A stretch of DNA of 64,000 nucleotides from Candidatus Binatus sp. (GCF_036567905.1 NZ_DATCTO010000063.1:59384-123383), one strand, 5' to 3'; positions 1 through 8,521 are shown, numbered from the stretch's first letter. Notes: generated by a model from the sequence alone, not told the origin. Translations and numbers: made by a program.

Positions 1-498
1 ATCATTCACACATCGACCTATAGCGAGAACAGCCTTTCGATGCGCGCCGGCCTTGCCACGATGGATGTACTCGCGGACGGCAACTTGGGCGAACGCGGCG
101 AGCGATTGGGACGACAGCTTCGCGAGAAGTTGACCTCGCGGCTGTCGCGCTACGATATGATAAAAGAGATCCGGGGACTTGGAATGATGTCCGGCATCGA
201 GTTCCGTCCTCCAAAAAAGTTTCGCCTCAGAATTCTGTTCGAAGCATTCTCGAGAATTCATCCAGCGATGTTCGGACAGGTGCTGGTGATGCGTCTTTTC
301 CGCGACAAGGCGATATACAGTCAAATCTGTGGGAACAACTTTATGGTGCTCAAAGTCGCTCCTGCGCTGGTGATAAACGAATCGCAGTTGGATGAGTTCG
401 TCGACGCGATGGAGGCAATCGTCGATTTGATGCATGCCTCGACCGGCTTCTGGACTGAAGCTTTGGGCATGGCACGCCGCGTCATAAATGTCATTTAG
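1..498 (+). CDS. Class III PLP-dependent aminotransferase, C-terminal part
   Basis: The reading frame is open from base 1, so the 5' part (including the PLP lysine region) lies outside the window. About 165 residues remain. They start with a substrate-loop stretch of the type HTSTYSENSLSMRAGLAT, then a C-terminal small domain with EIRGLGMMSGIEF and a tail containing QICGNNFMVLKVAPAL. This matches the C-terminal half of ornithine/acetylornithine-type class III aminotransferases, and the wording is closest to the subgroup found beside hopanoid genes (HpnO-like). The exact substrate is not visible. The stop overlaps the YceI start by 11 nt, which suggests co-transcription. Confidence 0.85.
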   Translation: MIHTSTYSENSLSMRAGLATMDVLADGNLGERGERLGRQLREKLTSRLSRYDMIKEIRGLGMMSGIEFRPPKKFRLRILFEAFSRIHPAMFGQVLVMRLFRDKAIYSQICGNNFMVLKVAPALVINESQLDEFVDAMEAIVDLMHASTGFWTEALGMARRVINVI

Positions 499-1102
499 TA
501 TTCGCGCGTTCGTATTCGCGCTCGCGATGGCGGCCTTTGTGCATCAGGCTGCGGCGGCGCAATTGCGTTCCGGAACGCTGGAGCTCGACCCGTCAAAAAC
601 ACTGATTGAGTTTCACTTGCCGGGCGCGCTCCATACTACGCACGGAACATTTAAGCTTGAGCATGGAATCATCAAAGCCGATCCAGCCACCGGCGAAGCC
701 GGCGGCTCGATCATTGTCGATGCCAAAAGCGGCGACAGTGGCTTGAGTTCGCGTGATAACCGGATGAAGGACAGCGTTCTCGAAGTTCAGAAGTATCCGC
801 AAATCACTTTCGCCCCTGGGCACGTCACCGGGCAGCTGGGGACAGACGGTCAGTTTCAGGCAAAGCTGCAAGGAGTTCTGACACTTCACGGGGCAGGACA
901 CCAAATCGTTATGGAGGTTAGGGGTCGGCTAGTCGGAAACAGCTTGATTGCCAAGTCCCATTTTTCAGTGCCGTACGTCGATTGGGGTCTGAAAGACCCG
1001 AGCATTCTATTGCTCACCGTCGCGAAGCAAGTCGATATCGACATCGCCACCGCAGGACATGTCGTCTGGACCAGAGACCAGGCCCGAGGTTCTAACAAGT
1101 AA
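488..1102 (+). CDS. YceI family exported lipid-binding protein
   Basis: 204 aa. Residues 1-23 form a signal peptide (FVFALAMAAFVHQAAAA, Ala-X-Ala-type end). The rest is the single lipocalin-like YceI domain (PF04264): GTLELDPSKTLIEFHLPG at the start, an HTTHGTFKLEHGII segment, the RDNRMKDSVLEVQKYPQI motif typical of YceI, and VDWGLKDPS near the end. YceI proteins bind polyprenoid or fatty-acyl chains in the periplasm, but the ligand here is unknown. It overlaps the aminotransferase gene and is probably in the same transcript. Confidence 0.9.
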   Translation: MSFSIRAFVFALAMAAFVHQAAAAQLRSGTLELDPSKTLIEFHLPGALHTTHGTFKLEHGIIKADPATGEAGGSIIVDAKSGDSGLSSRDNRMKDSVLEVQKYPQITFAPGHVTGQLGTDGQFQAKLQGVLTLHGAGHQIVMEVRGRLVGNSLIAKSHFSVPYVDWGLKDPSILLLTVAKQVDIDIATAGHVVWTRDQARGSNK

Positions 1103-1303
1103 GGCAGCATGGCCTGCACTGCAGCCCGAAAACTCTGCCAATTTGCGGCAGAGTCCCGCGATCCGCTGACCCGCCCCGGAACAGTGTGCGAACAAGGGAG
1201 GGCCGCTTTCACGGTTCTCCCATGGCGGCTCTACACTCCTTGGGCGCCGGGGCGGGAGCATCGTGTCCCGTTTTCTCCCGGCTCAAGAGACAGGGAGGAG
1301 GAG

Positions 1304-1636
1304 TGGTGCGGGCGGAGGGAGTCGAACCCTCACGAGCCGTTAAGCTCAACGGATTTTCATACCATCTACGGCTTTCGCCGCCCGGACGCTGCGTTCTGAA
1401 GCGCACGCGTCAGGTTTGCGGTCTGGACTATCCCTTCACCGTCTCCCGGAAGATCCGGGGCTTAGGTGCTGCCCGTCTAGTCTCTACACCTTCCCGGCTG
1501 AAATGTTCCTGCCGGGCTTGGCTCGGGATTGCCATTTCAGGTTTCCCCGAATTTGGGCAGTTCTGCATCGCCGGTTTCCCAGGCGAGCACTCAAGTTTCC
1601 TTAAGTCCGTAGCGTCTGCCATTCCGCCACGCCCGC
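1304..1636 (-). tRNA. tRNA-Leu(UAA), interrupted by a group I intron
   Basis: Read on the minus strand, the 5' exon is 1636-1603 (34 nt: acceptor GCGGGCG, D arm, first half of the anticodon arm ACGGA-CTT). The 3' exon is 1357-1304 (54 nt: AAAA-TCCGT, long variable arm, T arm with GGTTCGACTCC, acceptor CGCCCGC, A, encoded CCA). All 7 acceptor pairs and all 5 anticodon-stem pairs form after splicing. The split lies between anticodon bases U34 and A35, the same position as the classic cyanobacterial tRNA-Leu intron. The mature tRNA would be 88 nt including CCA. Confidence 0.96.
1358..1602 (-). ncRNA. Group I intron (IC3-like) in tRNA-Leu(UAA)
   Basis: 245 nt with no internal ORF. P1 can form between exon ACUU and intron GAGU, giving the expected U-G pair at the 5' splice site, and the last intron base is G. 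Core segments read on the minus strand are a P/Q block at 1550-1515 (GGGGAAACCTGAAATGGC, then AATCCCGAGCCAAGCC), an R block at 1490-1465 (GGTGTAGAGACTAGAC) and an S block at 1436-1420 (AAGGGATAGTCCAGACC). A GAAA-capped hairpin (GCGGCGAAAGCCGT) precedes the 3' splice site. These match the remembered cyanobacterial tRNA-Leu intron core almost block for block. Self-splicing is inferred. Confidence 0.93.
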
Positions 1637-1953
1637 ATGGCTGGTCATTTGGAGCTATCTATCACACGGGGCAGCGGGATGTAACGTCAGTTTGGTGGTA
1701 ACCGTACGAGACTTTTAAGTCATCTGCGTATGCCATTTCGCCACCCCGGCGAATAAGCGAGCAAGATCGTTAAATCATAAAGACGCCCGCGCGCGAAGAT
1801 GGCGCATTGGACTGCCCGCGCGCGCCTTTGCGCCAATTCGAAGCGGCCCCGCAATTGTTCTTTCGATCTGGTGCGCGATGGATATATGCTCGATGCTGCG
1901 GCGCGCCGTGGATGCTGACGGTCGCCGACTGCATCGACGAGAAGGCGGACTCC
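1637..1953. other. Intergenic region with tRNA-like remnant
   Basis: No convincing gene lies here. It holds the tRNA-Leu-like fragment at 1709-1750 and the region upstream of the following lipoprotein gene. Open frames crossing it are fragments of the tRNA and intron in translation. Confidence 0.6.
1709..1750 (-). pseudogene. 5' half of a degenerate tRNA-Leu-like sequence
   Basis: The minus strand reads GCCGGGG, then TGGCGAAATGGCATACGC (tRNA-Leu-like D arm), then GACTTAAAAGTC, resembling an uninterrupted UAA anticodon arm. The expected 27-31/39-43 stem does not pair well, and no T arm or matching 3' acceptor follows. It therefore looks like a decayed or truncated tRNA-Leu copy located 73 nt upstream of the intact split tRNA-Leu. 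The resemblance is by eye, and chance similarity of the D-arm consensus cannot be excluded. Confidence 0.4.
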
Positions 1954-2502
1954 TTGCCGCAAAGGCTGTTCATTGTCGCGGTTCTATTGGCGCTGATCGT
2001 ACCGGGTTGCTCCATATACCGTCACTACGAAGCCTCGCGGCCTGAGGCCGTCCAAAAAACCGAAGCGACGCTCTCCGACGCGGGCTTCACCACAATCAAA
2101 ATCGACACTGACGACAAAGTCGGGCTCGTGGAAGATCTCCCGCCGTACGAGATTCGCAGCTATGCGGCCCAATCCGGCACGGTCTACTGGTACTACGACC
2201 CTGACGTCTGCTCATGCGTGTATGAAGGACACCAGAACGAATTCGACCGCTACCAGATGGCGCTGAGGCAGCAAAATGACACTGCGCAGTATGCCGAGGA
2301 ATCGGAGGACCAGGAAGTTGCCTCATTGAACGCTTTGAACGGTACGTTTTTCCCTCCTCCGCTTATCTGGATTGGCGGATTCAACCCCGGACCTTTTATT
2401 GGCGGACGTGGCGGGGGCTTTTTTCACGGAGGCCGTGGCGGAGGTCGTGGCGGAGGCCGTGGCGGCGGTCGTGGCGGCGGAGGTGGCGGCGGCCGACACT
2501 AG
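1954..2502 (+). CDS. Putative lipoprotein with C-terminal Gly/Arg-rich repeat tail
   Basis: About 182 aa from a TTG at 1954, preceded by GAAGG at a good distance. An ATG at 1912 in the same frame is the alternative. The short start gives a compact lipoprotein signal (MPQRLFIVAVLLALIVPGC, lipobox VPGC). The middle part is rich in Tyr/Asp (YWYYDPDVCSCVYEG) and has no family I recognise. The last ~35 residues are a low-complexity tail of RGGG units ending in RH, encoded by near-tandem ggcggtcgt/ggcggaggc triplets. Function unknown. Confidence 0.6.
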   Translation: MPQRLFIVAVLLALIVPGCSIYRHYEASRPEAVQKTEATLSDAGFTTIKIDTDDKVGLVEDLPPYEIRSYAAQSGTVYWYYDPDVCSCVYEGHQNEFDRYQMALRQQNDTAQYAEESEDQEVASLNALNGTFFPPPLIWIGGFNPGPFIGGRGGGFFHGGRGGGRGGGRGGGRGGGGGGGRH

Positions 2503-2749
2503 TTGGCCGCATAATTGCTCCACCTGAGACGGGCGCGGAGGTTTGCAGCATGCAAGCGACTAAGCCCGTCGATGATCACTTATGCCATCACGATCTTCAC
2601 CGGCGCGTTATAGTTCTTGCGCGCAGTGTAATGCGAGCAGTTCGAGCGCCGTTGAAACCTCCGCCCATGCGCTGCGTCTATAGATGCGAGGCGGGTATGG
2701 ACTTGCGGCGCACCACAGATTGAAATGAGACTCTGAAATATCATTCGCG

Positions 2750-3478
2750 ATGTTTATGAAGAATAGAACCGCGCCCGGGATGAATCGAAGCCTTGCCATC
2801 GGACTCCGAGTCGGCGCAATCGCGGCGGCAATCGCAATTTCCGGATGCGCCGTCGCGCCGCCGCCAATTGCGCATACCCCCAACGTCGTGGCGACTCCGC
2901 AACCCGGCCAGTTGGCGGTGAGTGTCGCGGCCGCGCCTACCGTCGGCGAGGTAACCCCTGTTTACGTGTCGGTTGCCAACGGCACCGACGCGGCGCGCGC
3001 GGTCGTGCCAAGCCAGGTGTTCGCGCTCAACGGCGCCGGCGAACGAGTCGCTCCTCTCCCACCGGGTGAGGCGGCCCGACAGGCCGGCAGTGCCAAGGAG
3101 CTGCAAGGAGCGATACAAAGCGCCGCCGTCAGCGGTGTCGGGGGCGCCGCCGTGGGCGCAGCCGCGGGAGCCGTCGCCGGCGCTGCCGGTAGAGCTGGCG
3201 GCTGGGGCTTCGGAACTCCGGGCGCGGGCGCGCTAATCGGCAGCGCGTTCGGCGGTGGAATGGGCATTGTCCGCGGCGCCGAAAAAGGCCAATCGAAAGC
3301 CGACCGGCAGGCCAATCAGCAGATCGAGGCGGTCTCACTCAAACCCGGGGAAGTGCGCAAGAACTTCACGGTGAGCGGCTACGTTTTCTTTCCCAAGGGG
3401 CAATACAACCAGGTCGAGATGCTACTGGTCGATCGCGAGACCGGCGACACTGAAGTCGTCCGCGAACCCTGGCACTGA
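2750..3478 (+). CDS. Lipoprotein with glycine-zipper segment
   Basis: 242 aa. The N terminus has a hydrophobic stretch ending in the lipobox ISGC, so the mature protein would begin at that Cys and be lipid-anchored. Residues ~125-180 are Gly/Ala rich with GxxxG spacing (VGGAAVGAAAGAVAGAAGRAG), a glycine-zipper motif that can cross or contact membranes. A beta-rich C terminus (VSLKPGEVRKNFTVSGYVFF) follows. There are several in-frame ATGs (2750, 2756, 2780), and the lipobox position makes either early one possible. Function unknown. Confidence 0.75.
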   Translation: MFMKNRTAPGMNRSLAIGLRVGAIAAAIAISGCAVAPPPIAHTPNVVATPQPGQLAVSVAAAPTVGEVTPVYVSVANGTDAARAVVPSQVFALNGAGERVAPLPPGEAARQAGSAKELQGAIQSAAVSGVGGAAVGAAAGAVAGAAGRAGGWGFGTPGAGALIGSAFGGGMGIVRGAEKGQSKADRQANQQIEAVSLKPGEVRKNFTVSGYVFFPKGQYNQVEMLLVDRETGDTEVVREPWH

Positions 3479-3495
3479 TAGGATAGTCCGCGCCC

Positions 3496-4554
3496 CTACA
3501 GCAGCGACGAGATGATCACGATTGCGCCCTGTCCTCGGCCCTTCTCGGCAGGATCGCAAATCACCGCCTTGTGACCGATGAACTTCATGTCGGTCGGATC
3601 CACCAGACCCGCGGCGAACGGCCGAGCGATCCCTTTCTCCACTCGATAGACGCTGCCGTCGCGCTCGTTGTTGTTCTCGGAAGCAAATTTGCCGGTGTCC
3701 GCGATCATCAACTCGTCACCGTATGACCCGAAGCTTGACGGCGCCCACGCGAAGCCCGACGGACGGATGAATCCGACCAGGTAAACTTCATCTTTCATCT
3801 TGCCGTCGGCGCCGACCATGCTGATACGGCCGACCTTCGACACTCCAGCCCCCTTCGCGCGCATCCCGACCAGCATCGTGTTGGCCGCCTTGGAATCCGA
3901 AGCGGGTGGAAAGGTTATCGTGGTCAGCTCGAATACGACCGGTTTGTTGTAGGTGCCGAATGCGCTCGCCTTGCCCGACGAGTCGATCGAATAAATTGTC
4001 GCGTTGCCGCTGGTCGCCGCGTAGAGCTTGCCTGCGAATGGTGTCCCGGCCGCGCCAAATTCCAGATCGCGGCATTCGGTCGCAGCCGCGCCCGCGTCGG
4101 GCAGTTTGGCGAACGTGCTGAGCGCGCCCGACTTGTCGATTCGTTCGACCTCGCACGGCGCCTTGATATCGCCGGCCGTGGCGAGCACGAAAACATTGCC
4201 CTCGTACGAGCCGAATCCCGCCGGACCGACCGCGACTCCGGCCGGGTTCTTGATCTTCGACCTGCTCGCGAGTTGCGTCGCCTTGCCGCCGAACGTGACC
4301 GAGAAGACTCCCCCCGCCTGGTCCGACACCACCAGGACGCCGTGGTTATCCTGCAGGAAGTAGGGTGCGACCAGGCCGGGCGCCTTCAGCGCATTGATCT
4401 CGAACGGTACTTCCACGTCCAGGCCCTTGCCCGCCGCGCTCGCGATCGAGTTGGTCATGCTCGGCAGCGCGGCGATCGTCAGGGCGGCGACACTGAACGC
4501 GGTAGCGAACACCGAAAAAACTGAAAAACTACTTTTTCTTTTCAAGAAGTTCAT
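3496..4554 (-). CDS. Exported beta-propeller (NHL/SMP-30-like) protein
   Basis: About 352 aa from the ATG at 4554; an upstream in-frame ATG at 4572 also exists. A signal peptide covers roughly residues 1-42 (VFATAFSVAALTIAALP, ending SIASAA). The remainder is a series of blade-like repeats (GVLVVSDQAGGVFSVTFGG, KLYAATSGNATIYSIDSSGK, DGSVYRVEKGIARPFAAGL) typical of six-bladed sugar-lactonase or NHL propellers. No catalytic metal residues could be assigned. The start lies within the 3' end of the upstream RHH gene, so the two are translationally linked. Confidence 0.75.
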   Translation of the reverse strand: MNFLKRKSSFSVFSVFATAFSVAALTIAALPSMTNSIASAAGKGLDVEVPFEINALKAPGLVAPYFLQDNHGVLVVSDQAGGVFSVTFGGKATQLASRSKIKNPAGVAVGPAGFGSYEGNVFVLATAGDIKAPCEVERIDKSGALSTFAKLPDAGAAATECRDLEFGAAGTPFAGKLYAATSGNATIYSIDSSGKASAFGTYNKPVVFELTTITFPPASDSKAANTMLVGMRAKGAGVSKVGRISMVGADGKMKDEVYLVGFIRPSGFAWAPSSFGSYGDELMIADTGKFASENNNERDGSVYRVEKGIARPFAAGLVDPTDMKFIGHKAVICDPAEKGRGQGAIVIISSLL

Positions 4555-4744
4555 CAAGTGCCTCGTTGACAACGTATTTTTCGTTCAGATCCCGGTCATC
4601 CAGCTCGGCCTTGCGGCGCGAGACCCACTCCGCCATCCCGATCGTCGCGGCCTCCTCGGGATTCGAAATCCCCATCGCCTGCGCGACCCGCATGAGTTGC
4701 CCAAAGAGCTCGTCGGGCAGGTCGATCTGAATTCTCTTGCTCAA
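4529..4744 (-). CDS. Small ribbon-helix-helix-like protein
   Basis: 71 aa. The N terminus SKRIQIDLPDELFGQLMRV is the pattern of a ribbon-helix-helix DNA-binding or antitoxin strand plus first helix. The C-terminal half is charged and helical, ending in LDELLEKKK. No toxin-like partner is adjacent; the downstream gene is an exported propeller whose start overlaps this gene by 26 nt. It could be a local regulator or an orphan antitoxin. Confidence 0.6.
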   Translation of the reverse strand: MSKRIQIDLPDELFGQLMRVAQAMGISNPEEAATIGMAEWVSRRKAELDDRDLNEKYVVNEALDELLEKKK

Positions 4745-4816
4745 GCCGCTTGCCCGATCCGTTTTCCGGCGATTGCCTGCTCTTCCATATAGTCTTACGT
4801 CGCGGGGGTCGTCAAA

Positions 4817-6805
4817 ATGAATTTTGACGTGTCATCGCCAATCAAATACGCCGGCACTATCGTCGAGTACCTCGATCAGGGCCGGCTCAAAGCCGCCCTC
4901 GTCATTCGGGAACAGGAACGCCATCTCGCCGTGATCGATTCGGCGGGACACGAGCGGCTGGTTCCGCGCGATCTGGTCCTGATGCGCCATCCGGATCGAC
5001 GCGCCGATCGCGAAGACGTCGCCGACGCCCTCGCCGACCTGGAGCACGAGCGCGCCGAACTGGCCGTCGAACTCGATCTCCAGCTGCTGTGGGAAGTCAC
5101 CCAGGAGCAGGGCCGCAGCTTTTCCGCCGCAGAACTTGCCGAGTTGTTCTTCGGCCGGCGATCGAATGCCGCCGCCTCCGTGATGCTCGAGGCGCTGCTG
5201 GGCGATCGCACCTACTTCGTCCGCCGCCACATGGATTTTGTGCCGCGCACGCCCGATCAGGTCGAACGGCTGCGGATGCAGAACGATCGGATTCGGGCGC
5301 GCAGCGACGACTATCGTAAAATCCAGAAGCATCTGCGCGATATTCTCAACGGCGCCGAGATGCCGCCCGCCGGCGAAGCAGCCGCGCTCATCGAAGAGCT
5401 GTCGCGCTATCTCAAGAACCCGTTCACGCGCAGCCGCGATATGACCCAGATGCTCGCGCAGGCGGCGCCCGACGTCGATCCCGCCGAAGCGGCTTTCGAA
5501 ATCTTGGAGCGGCTCGGGGCGCGGCCGCGCGTGCCGCGCTTCGCGTTTATCGCCGGGCTCAAGGACGAATTCAGCGACGCCGTCATGAAGGAGGCGGCCG
5601 AGGCGGTGCCTGGCCCACGCGCGATTTCCGACGGCGGATACGCCGTCACCGTGGATGACGACGACACCGTCGAGGTTGACGATGCTCTCAGTTGCGAGCC
5701 GCTCGCCGGCGGCGGCATGCGTGTGCGCGTGCATATAGCGCTGGTTGCCGATTTCGTCATCAAGGGCGGCGCGATGGACCAGGAGGCGGCCGCACGCGCA
5801 ACCACGGTTTATCTGCCTGAAACAACCATCAGGATGCTTCCCGATCCGATTTCATGCCGCGCCGCGAGTTTGATCGCCGGCGAAGATCGCCCCGTGCTGA
5901 CCACCGACGTGCGGTTGTCGGCCGACGGCGCGCTGGTCGAAGCCTCGATCTATCCCGCGCGAATTCCAATCATGCGCCGACTCGACTACGACCAGGTCGA
6001 TCGCATTCTCGAGTCAGGGATCTGCGCCGACGACGCCGGCGCTACCGTCTCCCGCCTGCATGCCGCCGCTATCCACCTTCGTCAGCGGCGCCGCACCGCC
6101 GGCGCAGTCCTCGTGCAGCGGCGCGAGGCGAAGGTCCGCGTGCGCGGCGACGAGGTGGAAATCAGCGTGCTCGATAACGCGTCGCCGGGTCGCACGCTGG
6201 TGGCGGAGTTCATGGTGCTGAGCAATTTCGTCGCCGCTCGCTACGCCGCCGAGAACCGGATTCCGATCATTTACCGGGTGCAGCCGCAACTTGGCGGCGA
6301 TCTGGCGTCGCAGCGCCCGCGTCTGTCGCTGCACCCGGAATACCACGCCGGAATCGGGCTGGACTTTTACGCGCAGTTGAGCTCACCGATCCGCCGCTAC
6401 GCCGATTTGGTGCTGCAGCGGCAACTGTTGGGCGCGCTTAAGAATCGCGACAACCAACCCCCGATTTACACCGTCGATGAATTGCTTACCGTGCTCGCCG
6501 GCGCCGAGAATGCGGAGGCTTCCGGTCGCGAGCTAGAACGGCGCGCCAAGCGTTACTGGATTCTCCGCTACCTCGAACGTCACGCCCTTGACGGGCCAAT
6601 CCTTGCCTACGTCGCCCGCGAAGGCCAAAGCGCGGAACTAGCTGATTTCGCCGTGCGCGGAACCTTGCACAGCGCGCCCACCTTGCCCAATCAGATGCCG
6701 ATAATGGTGCAGGTGAGCCGCGTGGATCCGCTGCGCGGATGGCTCGCGTTCGATTTCGTCGGTCCCGCCGATGAGGCTTCGACCGGCGCGATCAGAACCG
6801 TCTGA
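4817..6805 (+). CDS. RNase II/RNase R family 3'-5' exoribonuclease
   Basis: 662 aa. The RNB catalytic domain occupies roughly residues 270-580. Its Mg-binding acidic motif VTVDDDDTVEVDDALS corresponds to the family's DxxxxxDVDDA, and the signature SSPIRRYADLVLQRQLL lies near the end of the domain. The N-terminal ~250 residues resemble the winged-helix/linker found in short RNase II-like proteins, and the C-terminal ~80 residues may be an S1-like OB fold. The protein degrades single-stranded RNA processively. Whether it is closer to RNase R or II was not determined. Confidence 0.9.
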   Translation: MNFDVSSPIKYAGTIVEYLDQGRLKAALVIREQERHLAVIDSAGHERLVPRDLVLMRHPDRRADREDVADALADLEHERAELAVELDLQLLWEVTQEQGRSFSAAELAELFFGRRSNAAASVMLEALLGDRTYFVRRHMDFVPRTPDQVERLRMQNDRIRARSDDYRKIQKHLRDILNGAEMPPAGEAAALIEELSRYLKNPFTRSRDMTQMLAQAAPDVDPAEAAFEILERLGARPRVPRFAFIAGLKDEFSDAVMKEAAEAVPGPRAISDGGYAVTVDDDDTVEVDDALSCEPLAGGGMRVRVHIALVADFVIKGGAMDQEAAARATTVYLPETTIRMLPDPISCRAASLIAGEDRPVLTTDVRLSADGALVEASIYPARIPIMRRLDYDQVDRILESGICADDAGATVSRLHAAAIHLRQRRRTAGAVLVQRREAKVRVRGDEVEISVLDNASPGRTLVAEFMVLSNFVAARYAAENRIPIIYRVQPQLGGDLASQRPRLSLHPEYHAGIGLDFYAQLSSPIRRYADLVLQRQLLGALKNRDNQPPIYTVDELLTVLAGAENAEASGRELERRAKRYWILRYLERHALDGPILAYVAREGQSAELADFAVRGTLHSAPTLPNQMPIMVQVSRVDPLRGWLAFDFVGPADEASTGAIRTV

Positions 6806-7020
6806 TCAGTTGCCGCCCTCAGCCCCGCGTGAGTGCCGCGCGGACCGGCGCTGTGCCCAGCGCTGTGCCCATCATTCATCGCGACGTACCAAGGCGCGCG
6901 TTCGTGGACGCGACCAGCGGTCGCTGGATGTGCGACTTTGGCCCTGGCGTGAGCGCCGAGCGCCGACTGGATCGCCAACGCCACGCCCATGATCACTCCG
7001 GCTACAATAGTCAAACGCAT
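6691..7020 (-). CDS. Possible small exported protein
   Basis: 109 aa. The start ATG at 7020 has AGGA about 8 nt upstream. The first 25 residues look like a signal peptide (LTIVAGVIMGVALAIQSALGAHA). The remainder is low in recognisable features. The last 115 nt lie antisense to the 3' end of the RNase gene, which lowers confidence; the gene could also end as non-coding sequence. Confidence 0.35.
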   Translation of the reverse strand: MRLTIVAGVIMGVALAIQSALGAHARAKVAHPATAGRVHERAPWYVAMNDGHSAGHSAGPRGTHAGLRAATDQTVLIAPVEASSAGPTKSNASHPRSGSTRLTCTIIGI

Positions 7021-7087
7021 ATTTGTTCCTGTCGAACTTGTCTCTGGTCGGTTGGCCTTCGCGGCGACGGCCGTAATTAGCCACGCC

Positions 7088-7107
7088 GGGCGTCCTTTCG
7101 GACGCCC
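7088..7107. terminator. GC-rich hairpin, possible terminator
   Basis: GGGCGTCC and GGACGCCC form an 8-bp perfect stem around a TTTC loop. No strong T tract follows on either strand, so termination is only possible, not shown. Confidence 0.4.
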
Positions 7108-7170
7108 CTATGCGTGACTCCCCTCTTTCCCCCTGACTCCCGCCTTTGCCCGCTACGCGCGCCGGCAGGC

Positions 7171-7365
7171 CTACACCCCTTTGAACGTATCCTGCTCCAG
7201 ACGCCAGCGATCGATCGATTCGATATTGAAGCGCCAGTCGCTGCCGACCTTGAACGCCGGAAGCCGTCCGCGCTTGAGCTGCCGATATATCGTCGACGGA
7301 TGAACCTTCAGATACTCCGAGAGTTCCTTAACCGTCAGTACGTGACTGCTGTCGTTTTTCAACAT
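7171..7365 (-). CDS. Excisionase-family helix-turn-helix protein
   Basis: 64 aa and almost entirely one HTH_17/MerR-like domain: LTVKELSEYLKVHPSTIYRQ, then GRLPAFKVGSDWRF. These proteins bind DNA as small winged-helix factors. It is a stand-alone copy here, with no integrase nearby, so a regulatory role is as likely as a mobile-element origin. The same type of domain begins the HTH-EIIA protein at 10633. Confidence 0.8.
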   Translation of the reverse strand: MLKNDSSHVLTVKELSEYLKVHPSTIYRQLKRGRLPAFKVGSDWRFNIESIDRWRLEQDTFKGV

Positions 7366-7672
7366 TCTGTTAACTCCCCTTTTCAGATCCGCTTGATTGA
7401 TTCGTGCGATTACCCATGCCCCTCTGGAAGAGGGTTAACGCAACATGCGTGCCGCAGTGATACAGACGGAAATGTCAGCCAAATAAAGCGACCTGCGGCC
7501 AAGATTAACCGCCGCAGGCGATAGGATTTTGGCGCTTCGGCAGAAAAATGCCGGTCCCGCAGTGAACCCGACCTATCAATGCCCGCCGTCGCGCTCTTGA
7601 GACACCCGTCGTCCTATTTTGACCACGTCGAATCTCTGCTAACTGCGAGTCGATGCCACAGCTCTTACCGAT
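7366..7672. other. Intergenic region, promoter side of the HTH gene
   Basis: No gene seen. The stretch next to 7366 is relatively T-rich and presumably carries the promoter of the leftward HTH gene. No repeat or RNA was recognised. Confidence 0.4.
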
Positions 7673-8521
7673 CTAGACCGTGCCGATCAGGTCGCGCTCC
7701 GCCCCGCGAACGCCTTCGAGTAGCGCCGCTTCGTTCGCGCCGCGCTGCAGCAGGATCAGCCGGCTCACGCCCAGGTCGGCGTAGCGCTTGGCGGTGTCGC
7801 GATCGACCTTCACTCGCGCATTCGGCGTAATGCTTATCTCGAGCTCTTCGAACCGACGGCCCGCCGCCTTGCATGCCGCCCGGATTCCCTCGACGCACTT
7901 CGCCGTCGCCTCCAGGTCCAGCGCAAACCCGTACCATCCCTTGGCCAGCCGCGCCGCCCGGCTGAACGCCTCCTTGGTATGCCCTCCGAAGACAATCTCG
8001 GGATGCGGCTTCTGCACCGGCCGTGGCATCGCATTGACGCCCTTGAACTTGATCCACTTGCCGCTGAACTGGGGCTTGGGCATCGACCACAGCGCGATCA
8101 TCGCCGCAAGGAATTCCTCCGCACGCGCACCCTTGTGATCGAACGGCGCGCCAATCGCCTCGAATTCGGGCTGCAGATAGCCAACGCCGATCCCGAAGAT
8201 CAGCCGGCCGTTTGACAGCACGTCCGTCGAGGCAAGCTCTTTGGCGAGCACCACGGGATTTCGCTGCGGCAATATGATGATGCCGGTTCCCAAGCGAAGC
8301 TTCGTCGTATGTGCCGCGATGAAGGCCAGCGCGACCGCAGGGTCGAGCATCGGGTAATCCGGCGCCACCGGCGAGGGCGGCGCCTGCGGGTCGGGCAGGA
8401 TTACATGCTCGCCCGTCCACACGCTTTCAAAACCCGCGTCCTCGGCCGCGCGCGCGACGGCGGCGGCACACTTGGGCGTCGCACAAGCTCCGTTGTTGAT
8501 TCCGAACAGTCCAAATTTCAT
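7673..8521 (-). CDS. LLM-class (probable F420-dependent) oxidoreductase
   Basis: 282 aa. Luciferase-like TIM barrel: the N-terminal MKFGLFGIN strand, SVWTGEHVILP near residue 35, RLGTGIIILPQRNPVVLAKELASTD (the conserved strand-4 region) and GRLIFGIGVGYL. The pattern and length fit the short LLM subfamilies (TIGR03619-type) that use F420 rather than FMN. The substrate is unknown. A second family member occurs at 60857-61885. Confidence 0.85.
   Translation of the reverse strand: MKFGLFGINNGACATPKCAAAVARAAEDAGFESVWTGEHVILPDPQAPPSPVAPDYPMLDPAVALAFIAAHTTKLRLGTGIIILPQRNPVVLAKELASTDVLSNGRLIFGIGVGYLQPEFEAIGAPFDHKGARAEEFLAAMIALWSMPKPQFSGKWIKFKGVNAMPRPVQKPHPEIVFGGHTKEAFSRAARLAKGWYGFALDLEATAKCVEGIRAACKAAGRRFEELEISITPNARVKVDRDTAKRYADLGVSRLILLQRGANEAALLEGVRGAERDLIGTV

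Noticed and set aside
1109..1701. Several overlapping ORFs around 1.1-1.7 kb
   Set aside because: They translate the split tRNA-Leu and its intron; the RNA structure explains the sequence.
7171..7365. Excisionase-like gene as sign of an integrated element
   Set aside because: No integrase, attachment-site repeat or other mobile gene was found nearby; such HTH domains also occur in ordinary regulators.
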